From a bacterium (GTDB taxonomy: Bacteria; T1Sed10-126), in the NCBI GenBank assembly GCA_003557545.1, contig PWOD01000051.1, forward strand, positions 1 through 10,078: a DNA stretch of 10,078 nucleotides, read 5' to 3'. A program made the position numbers and the translations under genes. The notes under the pieces are model-generated. The model was given only the letters and a program-made list of their open reading frames with translations. It did no database searches and was not told where the DNA came from. Within the stretch, counting starts at the first letter, position 1. Each line of letters starts with the position of its first letter. Shown in pieces: positions 1 through 6,000 of this stretch.

Positions 1-2120
1 TACTGAAAATTAACCGGCACACTCTCACCCAACGGCAGAACAATATCGGTCTTATCAACAAACTCTCCGGCAAAATAAAATTCAATCCGCTGACCGTACA
101 ACACCCCCTCCTCATTTATTACATAAGCCCGCAGTTGACCCGAATCTCCCTCAATTACCTGCAGATCAGTCGCTGCATCATCTATCTCGATGGAAAAAGC
201 CGGATCATCCAGCACCGTCAGCTGACGGCTGTCAGAATAATCATCACTGCTCACCTTAACCTCCACGCCGTCCAGTTCATCAGTCATTAGATAGTTAAAC
301 TCCAGCCGCTGGCTCTCGCCGGGCGCCAGGGTTAACGGCTGTTGATCAATCAAATCGCCCGCCTTTTCAAACAGGATATCCTGGGTATACTCCACCTGGT
401 TGATATTCTCCACATCAACCACCAGGTTCCCGGTAATCCCGGCACCACCCGCTGCGGCCAATAGACTGGCCGATTCATCTATATCCACGGTAAACTCGGG
501 CGGACGGATCAACGACAGACTTTCCACCACCGGAGAGGTCTGTTCATCCAGACTGCGCAGAATAATCCGCAGTTGAAACTCCGAATGATAGTTGTTCCAG
601 TTTAACTCCTCCGCGGTCTGACCGGTAAGGCTAACCAACGGACGAACCTCCTCATCAAATCCACCCGGACTGCCGATTACCTCCACTTCAATCTCCTGAT
701 CGTTTAACTGATAATCCAGCCAGGCCAGCTCCGGTTTTGAGGAAACCATCGTTTGGGGGGCAGTTAGCAGATAGCCCTGATCTGAACGATTACCGATGAT
801 TTCAAACTCCAGAGAATCCAGCTCCGGCACCACCTGATCAATATCCTCCGTATACAGAGTTGCCCGCAGCCAGAGATTTTTGGTGGAAAGATCATCACCG
901 TAAGAGATCCCGGGAATAGTATCTCCACCCACGGCTTCCAGCCACTGTTCCTCCTCAGTTGGAGGCTCCTGAGCATCCTCGGTTACTGCCGTATGTATTG
1001 TGACCTGAGTCCCATCAGGTTCTACTGACTGCCAGTCAATACTGGTCTCCACAACATCATAAATCTCAGCCAGCGAAAACGGCTGCATAACACGCTGAGC
1101 TTCAACTTCAGCAAGTTCTTTACCTTCTATTTCTACAAGCCCGTGACCGGTTCTTACGCCGGCTTGATTGTCCTGATTCTCACCGTCGTTATAAGATTCA
1201 CCACCCTGATTAGGACCATTTCCACCAGTATAACCCCCACCACTACCTGAATCATTTGCTCCCGCTCCCCCTCCCCCAAATCCCCCATTATTAATATTAC
1301 TGGGAGTATTCCCACCCTGACCACCCGCCAGCGGCCGAATTCCTCCTGTATGACTTCCACGACCTGTCGCTCCATTTGAATTCCATCCAGCCCCACCTGC
1401 TCCCGTATTTCCAGCTGACCCACCAGACCCATCCCCCTGAGTAATCCTTCCGGCGTTACCAGTTTGAGAATAATTATTGCCCGCTCCACCCCCGGCTGCA
1501 ATCAACAAATCCTCCGTTGTTTCTTCCCACACAAAAGAACCTCCACCTCCACCTCCTGCACGATGCCAACCGACAGTTTGACCATTTGAACCCCTCTGCC
1601 CCACAAGAATCCGTAGATCCTGACCTTCAGTTAATTCAAACACCCCGGACATTCTTGCTCCACGACCACCTATATTATTGTTTTGATCACGCCCACCCTC
1701 GGCACCATATGCTGTTATTCTATACGTCCCCGAAACCGGAACAGTCCAATCCTGAATAGTACCGGTCCGACCGGTGGACGTATTAGTGAAAGTTTCATCA
1801 TATTCACTCGGATCTGACAGATTATCTTCATCAATGATTAAAAGATTATTTTCACATTTAGTTGCGTCATCCGAATAAAAACTATCCCAGTCTCCACAAT
1901 CCTGTAGTCCCCAACTTAATGTCTCCTCTAATTTCCACATCAACCGATCCCCGTCAACCTGATAGTTTTCTCCCTCTACTCCGGCCAACCAGTCAACCTC
2001 ACCGGCCCAGGTAATAGTCTCCCCACCAATCGCTTCTGCTGCCACAGGGTTAATTAGAAACAGACAGATAACAGCTATAATGCAGCTGATTAACCGATAA
2101 TTTTTAGCTGAAAAGCTCAT
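1..2120 (-). CDS. Gene A: large secreted glycine-rich/CARDB surface protein, N-terminal 706 residues (3' end beyond the window)
   Basis: The reading frame is open from an ATG at 2120 to the left edge, where the codon after residue 706 is split. The start has a GGGAG Shine-Dalgarno site at 2129-2133, 8 nt upstream. Residues 1-30 form a signal peptide (hydrophobic ISCIIAVICLFLINP, then VAAEA). Next come an N-terminal segment with TITWAGEVDW (35-44) and two cysteines (75 and 89), a glycine-rich domain (about 131-331) opening GTYRITAYGAEGG and closing GHGLVEIE, and two beta-sandwich-like segments (about 346-445 and 448-538). A CARDB-like repeat starts at 543, and a second (from about 642) is cut by the edge. 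The order matches gene B throughout, so the missing part probably holds further CARDB repeats, GLUG repeats and a YPNP...TIIR C-terminal domain. Likely role: extracellular adhesin or envelope structural protein, with no enzymatic motif seen. The CDS is certain; the function is inferred from domains. Confidence 0.93.
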   Translation of the reverse strand, partial: MSFSAKNYRLISCIIAVICLFLINPVAAEAIGGETITWAGEVDWLAGVEGENYQVDGDRLMWKLEETLSWGLQDCGDWDSFYSDDATKCENNLLIIDEDNLSDPSEYDETFTNTSTGRTGTIQDWTVPVSGTYRITAYGAEGGRDQNNNIGGRGARMSGVFELTEGQDLRILVGQRGSNGQTVGWHRAGGGGGGSFVWEETTEDLLIAAGGGAGNNYSQTGNAGRITQGDGSGGSAGNTGAGGAGWNSNGATGRGSHTGGIRPLAGGQGGNTPSNINNGGFGGGGAGANDSGSGGGYTGGNGPNQGGESYNDGENQDNQAGVRTGHGLVEIEGKELAEVEAQRVMQPFSLAEIYDVVETSIDWQSVEPDGTQVTIHTAVTEDAQEPPTEEEQWLEAVGGDTIPGISYGDDLSTKNLWLRATLYTEDIDQVVPELDSLEFEIIGNRSDQGYLLTAPQTMVSSKPELAWLDYQLNDQEIEVEVIGSPGGFDEEVRPLVSLTGQTAEELNWNNYHSEFQLRIILRSLDEQTSPVVESLSLIRPPEFTVDIDESASLLAAAGGAGITGNLVVDVENINQVEYTQDILFEKAGDLIDQQPLTLAPGESQRLEFNYLMTDELDGVEVKVSSDDYSDSRQLTVLDDPAFSIEIDDAATDLQVIEGDSGQLRAYVINEEGVLYGQRIEFYFAGEFVDKTDIVLPLGESVPVNFQ
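1128..1730 (-). repeat. Glycine-rich domain of gene A (ALK/LTK-like GRD type)
   Basis: This covers residues about 131-331 of gene A. It has the family pattern: a GTYRITAYGAEGG entry strand, GRGARMSGVFEL, an ILVGQRG strand, a poly-Gly run before SFVW, LLIAAGGGAG, then loose Gly/Asn/Ser loops, ending SYNDGENQDNQ and GHGLVEIE. The same landmarks occur in gene B, but the Gly loops are about 40 residues shorter here. Off-frame readings of this GC-skewed stretch give spurious ORFs. The match to the bacterial glycine-rich family (Pfam Gly_rich, PF12810) is by recognition and has not been searched. Confidence 0.75.
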
Positions 2121-2239
2121 GTTAAACACTCCCGAATTAAGTTGTTATGGTGAAATACAATTTGATCAGGCTGGAAAGTTACAAACAAACGGTAGACATA
2201 CTGTCCCTGTAGATACTGATGATTGTTTTTTATAAAAAT

Positions 2240-2272
2240 GTTAAATAAAAATTTAACGAGCATTTCAAGCTC
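2240..2272 (-). terminator. Paired small inverted repeats, possible terminator or leader structure
   Basis: Two adjacent inverted repeats occur: GAGC (2258-2261) with GCTC (2269-2272), and GTTAAAT (2240-2246) with ATTTAAC (2251-2257) around a four-base loop. On the minus strand the second hairpin is followed by ATTTTTAT, which resembles a U-tract. The low GC content makes a stable RNA hairpin doubtful, and chance symmetry in AT-rich DNA is possible. Confidence 0.3.
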
Positions 2273-2279
2273 CCATAAA

Positions 2280-2305
2280 AGCTGTTTTTTTAATAAAAAC
2301 CAGCT
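2280..2305 (-). terminator. Possible weak intrinsic terminator downstream of the paralogue remnant
   Basis: Read on the minus strand, AGCTG (2305-2301) pairs with CAGCT (2284-2280). The stem continues, after a mismatch, as a T5/A5 pairing around a short ATT loop. The 3' arm ends in four T residues (2280-2277). The stem is AT-rich and the U-tract is short, so termination would be weak. It lies about 180 nt beyond the remnant's stop codon and could instead belong to a structured gene A leader. Confidence 0.35.
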
Positions 2306-2366
2306 AACTCGCTACTCCAATTATCATAGATTGAATTGCTAATATGATATATTACCAACTAGTAAA

Positions 2367-2395
2367 AACATACCACTAATGACAGGATAATTCAA
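2367..2395 (-). promoter_or_regulatory. Candidate sigma-70-type promoter for gene A
   Basis: On the minus strand, TTGAAT (2395-2390, 4/6 to TTGACA) is separated by exactly 17 nt from TATGTT (2372-2367, 4/6 to TATAAT). A TGG precedes the -10 element, as in an extended -10 promoter. Use of this site would give a leader of about 240 nt that includes the hairpins at 2240-2305. A competing -10-like TATAAA lies in the palindrome near 2230 and would give a leader of about 100 nt, but its -35 is poor. Confidence 0.35.
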
Positions 2396-2486
2396 GTTTT
2401 TTACGACTTAGGCCCAATCTCTATCGGAAGGTAAAAATATTTAAAATGATCTATACATCATAGACAAAAACAGGCGAAAATTTAAA

Positions 2487-3008
2487 TCACCTGATTATGG
2501 TAAAATTCCCACTGCTGGAATAACCGCCGCCCTTTATCAGATAGATATAAGTGCCCGATGACAGCTCCGGATTCCAGCTTGCCTCCTCATTACTCACCTC
2601 AAGAGTCCTGCTCAGTATCCTATGGCCAGTTAAACTATATAGTTCTAAAGTTATTCTTTCGCCATAGTCGACCGGCACATAAAAGGTCAACGGGTCTCCC
2701 CCGCCCGCAACAAACGGATTTGGATAGGAATATACCTCGGTCACCGGTTCCGACGGCTGTTCCGGATCAACAAAACTTGTTGGCCAGTTGTGATGATCAG
2801 GCCCCGTTATATACCAGGTCGGCGAATTACGACCCGCTTTCCAGGACAGATAGGGATAAGCTTCATTTCTTAGCTCACTGCTCTGTTCTATATCCCAGCC
2901 CGCTGTTTCATAAGTCCGGGGATGCCGCATCTGTTTCGGGTTTCTTCCGGTCCCCCCAGCACTTTCTACCTGCCCACTCTTCTCAATATCCCAGAAGCTG
3001 TCTTCCAC
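2487..3008 (-). pseudogene. C-terminal remnant of a fourth paralogue (SFWD block plus C-terminal sorting-type domain)
   Basis: This is an open frame of 173 codons ending TGA at 2487-2489. It corresponds to the last 166-170 residues of genes B and C: DSFWDIEKSGQ, AGWDI, EAYPYLSW, NSPTWYIT, YSYPNPF (from residue 93), SGTYIYLIKG and terminal TIIR. The only plausible initiator is a GTG at 3008 with no Shine-Dalgarno site. That GTG aligns with the Val of GEVSDSFWD in gene C, so it is probably an internal codon of a former GLUG repeat. Homology stops about one codon further upstream, and an in-frame TGA lies eight codons before the GTG. There is no signal peptide and there are no upstream domains. 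The frame is otherwise intact, so loss of the 5' part was recent, or the cassette is retained for expression by readthrough from gene B (74 nt upstream) or as a recombination donor. A real small protein is less likely. Confidence 0.75.
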
Positions 3009-3082
3009 TTCGTAGATGACTATTACTAATCAGGCATAAACAAACCCCTAAAATAAGCCTCTTAGACCGATATTCAACAATC
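3009..3082. other. Short spacer between gene B and the remnant
   Basis: These 74 nt separate the gene B stop from the homologous part of the remnant. They hold clustered stop codons on the minus strand (TGA, TAG, TAA and TAG across frames around 3019-3035). The only symmetry is a weak CTAAGA/TTTTAG pairing near 3048-3065. I see no Shine-Dalgarno site, promoter or convincing terminator, so transcription from gene B may run into the remnant. Confidence 0.6.
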
Positions 3083-6000
3083 CTACCGAATGATCGTCAG
3101 GGTGCTGGAGCTACTGTGGCCGGAACCAGTTATTAGGTAGATATAGGTGCCGGATGCCAGGTCCGGCTGCCAGGTTACCTGATTGTCCTGGTTAACATCC
3201 AGCCGCTTACTGAGCAGACGACGACCCGCTATGTTGTAAATCTCAAGGTTTATCGACCCACCGTAGCGGGCCGGTACATCAAATATCACCCCGGGGGATA
3301 CTCCGGCGACATAGGGATTAGGATAGGAATATAACTGCTCAACCGGTTCTTCCAGGTCGGCTCTTGCCGCCCAGCTGTGATGATCTTCAGAAGTAATATA
3401 CCAGACCGGCGAGTTGGTTCCTAACTCCCAGGATAAAAAGGGATAAGCTTCATTATGGACTATCTCCGTTCTTTCAATATCCCAGCCCGCCTCCTGATAG
3501 ATCCTGAAAAAGCGCATCTGGGCGGGGATTAACGGATCGCCACCGGCACTGGAAAACTGACCGCTGTTTTCTTCATCCCAGAAGCTGTTTGTCACAACAC
3601 CCTGCCAGCTGTTGCCTACCAGACCACCGGTCATACCCTGCGCTTGGACCGGACCTCTGGAGTAGGATCTATCTATTTCACCGGCATTATAACCAACCAG
3701 TCCACCCGCCTGGAAACCGGTCGCTTCAACCGCAACATCGGCATAAACATTGTGGATCTGTCCACCCTGGTTCTGCCCAACCAACCCGCCCACCCGATAA
3801 AATCCAGCTGCTTCACCACGGGCCAGAGAATTGGTCAATAAACCGGTATTACGTCCGGCAACTGCCCCCACGTGCAGCCCCTCACCGCTGACCTTAACAT
3901 CGGCCTCCAACATCGACAGATCAGCTTCGTCGGACTGTCCAACAACTCCTCCAATATAATTACCATCGCCACTTACAGCCCCGCTGACAGAAATTCGGCG
4001 ACCTTCAGCAGCGCTAATTAGCCCGGCAACTCCACCGACATTCTCTCCACCGGTTACAACCAGATCAATCATTTCGATATCATGCAGGTTAGCACCGTCA
4101 CCGACCGCCCCAAACAATCCAACATCACTGGCCTCAGGACGGTTGATATGCAGCCCCTCAATCCGCTTGCCACTGCCATCAAACACCCCGTAAAAAGGTT
4201 CTGCCTGATGACCAACCGGATGCCAGCCACGACCTCCATCAGCCGCCTGACCGGCAATATCTTCATAGCCGAGCACTGTATCATCAAGATCTACAGTAAG
4301 CTGAAAGTTGGCCGACTTGTCCCGGTGCAGCTCGTCCAGCTGTTTCCAACTCTCGATACGATAGGGATCAGCCGGTGTTCCCCAACCACCAGCCAGATTA
4401 AGCACCGTCAACAGTGCGGTATCAGAGTTGTCAGCAAACTGCGGTTCAAGGCTGGTTAGTTTAACTTCCGCTCCATCATCCCGCTCAAGTTCAGTCGAAT
4501 AATCAAACACCAGCGTGCCGCTGGCTTTCGGCCCAAGATTTTTATGCTGACTGCCAATATTAGTTCCATCAACCTCAAAAACTATCTCCCGCGTCGCTTC
4601 ATAGTCACCAAGATTCTCCAGCCCCACAACAATCTCCGCAACATACCCCTTTGCCACCTGCAGAGCACTGGCCGCGTGGTCAATCGTCACTACAAACTCC
4701 GGATACCATAAGACTCGCAGTTTCACGCTATAACTATCATTATCAGTACTAACCCCTGCTTCCCGGCCATCATCTTCACGTTCGACTGAATAAAGAAATT
4801 CTACAGTCTCACCGGTTTGACCGGACAAGGTCAACTCCTGGTCTTCAATTAACTGACCGTCCACAGAGAACTCAATCTGCTGGGTTCCCTCCAGACATCC
4901 CCGGTTAAAGATCCAGGAACGAACCAGTGCAATCTCTCCCTGGTTGATCGTATCAGCACCATCAACAGAGTTTACCACCTCAACCATCTCTACCTCAAAA
5001 TAGGGCAGAGCAAACACCCTTAACTGACGGGTGTCATAAATATCATCTCGACCCACCCACATTTCAGCACCATCCTGGCCGGCGGCACACTCCTCGTAGA
5101 CAAACTCCACCGGAACTGTTTCGCCAGCAATTAACTCGAGGTTCTGACTGGCCACAAACTCGCCATCAAAATAAAACTCGATCGGCAGCCCATAGTCAAC
5201 CGACTCATAGTTTCTTATTGATGCCCGCAGATTAAACGGCTGCCCCTCAACCACCTCCAGGTCGGTTGCTTCGTCCTCAATCTCAACTGAAAAGGCGGGA
5301 TCCTCTATTACACCCAGCATCCGAGTTTCAGTCTCGTTGTTACTGCTGATTGCCGCTTCAACAAGTCCTTCTTCAACTGCTGGAGTATAGGTGAACTGAA
5401 CAGTATTACTATGCCCACCGACCAAGTTTAACACCTGGCTGTCAACCACGGTAGAATCAACTTTGAACATAATATCCTGGCTGTAGGTTACCTCGTTGAT
5501 ATTGGTAATCTCCGCCGTAACATACAGCTCATAACCTTCCACACCACGATAAAGACTTTCGTCATCCTGGATCTCGACGCTAAATTCAGCCGGGCGCAGA
5601 AGTGTCATACTGTGTAATTCTGGCGCAGTTGTGCCATCTAAACTTTCCATATTAACCTGAATTTGAAATTCAGAGTGACTCGCCGACCAGGGCAGCACCT
5701 GCTCGGTCTGACCGGTCAGCTCAACAGCCGAAATCGTCTCTTCAGCGGGGGTTCCCGGACTGCCAATAATATCCAGTTCGATTACCTGACCATTTAAATC
5801 ATACTCCAGCCCAACCAGCTCCGGCTTACCCGCCATCATCGACTCCGGGGCAGTCAGCAGATGTCCGGTTGTAGATTTATTCCCAACTATTTCAACCGCC
5901 AGTGAATTGAGCTCAGGATTTGCAACAAACACATCATCGGTTTCGAGCAGCTGACGTACCCAGAGATATTTTTCGGTCAGATCATCACCTGGAACAATTT

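Larger units (their letters stand above)
2121..2486. other. AT-rich intergenic region between the paralogue remnant and gene A, with palindromes and the gene A leader
   Basis: No gene is supported in these 366 bases. They are visibly much richer in A+T than the flanking genes. They contain a hairpin (AGCTG...CAGCT, 2280-2305), a 4-bp inverted repeat (GAGC/GCTC, 2258-2272), a 7-bp perfect inverted repeat (GTTAAAT/ATTTAAC, 2240-2257), a 12-bp palindrome (TTTTTATAAAAA, 2227-2238), and candidate minus-strand promoter elements for gene A. Some of these may terminate transcription arriving from gene B and the remnant. Confidence 0.7.

Noticed and set aside
1154-1501. Val/Glu-rich minus-strand frame inside gene A (and the like at 6214-6498 in gene B)
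   Set aside because: Out-of-frame readings of GGN-rich DNA give long Val/Glu/Arg frames. The Gly-rich frame is the one continuous with a signal peptide and conserved domains.
2558-3019. Plus-strand 153-codon frame opposite the remnant
   Set aside because: It is antisense to a frame with clear homology to genes B and C. Its product has no recognisable pattern and follows from the codon bias of the other strand.
3557-4126. GLUG motif as evidence of an IgA-type metallopeptidase
   Set aside because: GLUG repeats occur in some M26 peptidases, but no HExxH zinc motif or peptidase domain is visible in any of the three genes.
4082-4459. Plus-strand 125-codon frame within gene B
   Set aside because: It is antisense to the GLUG and linker region, with no ribosome binding site and no recognisable domain.
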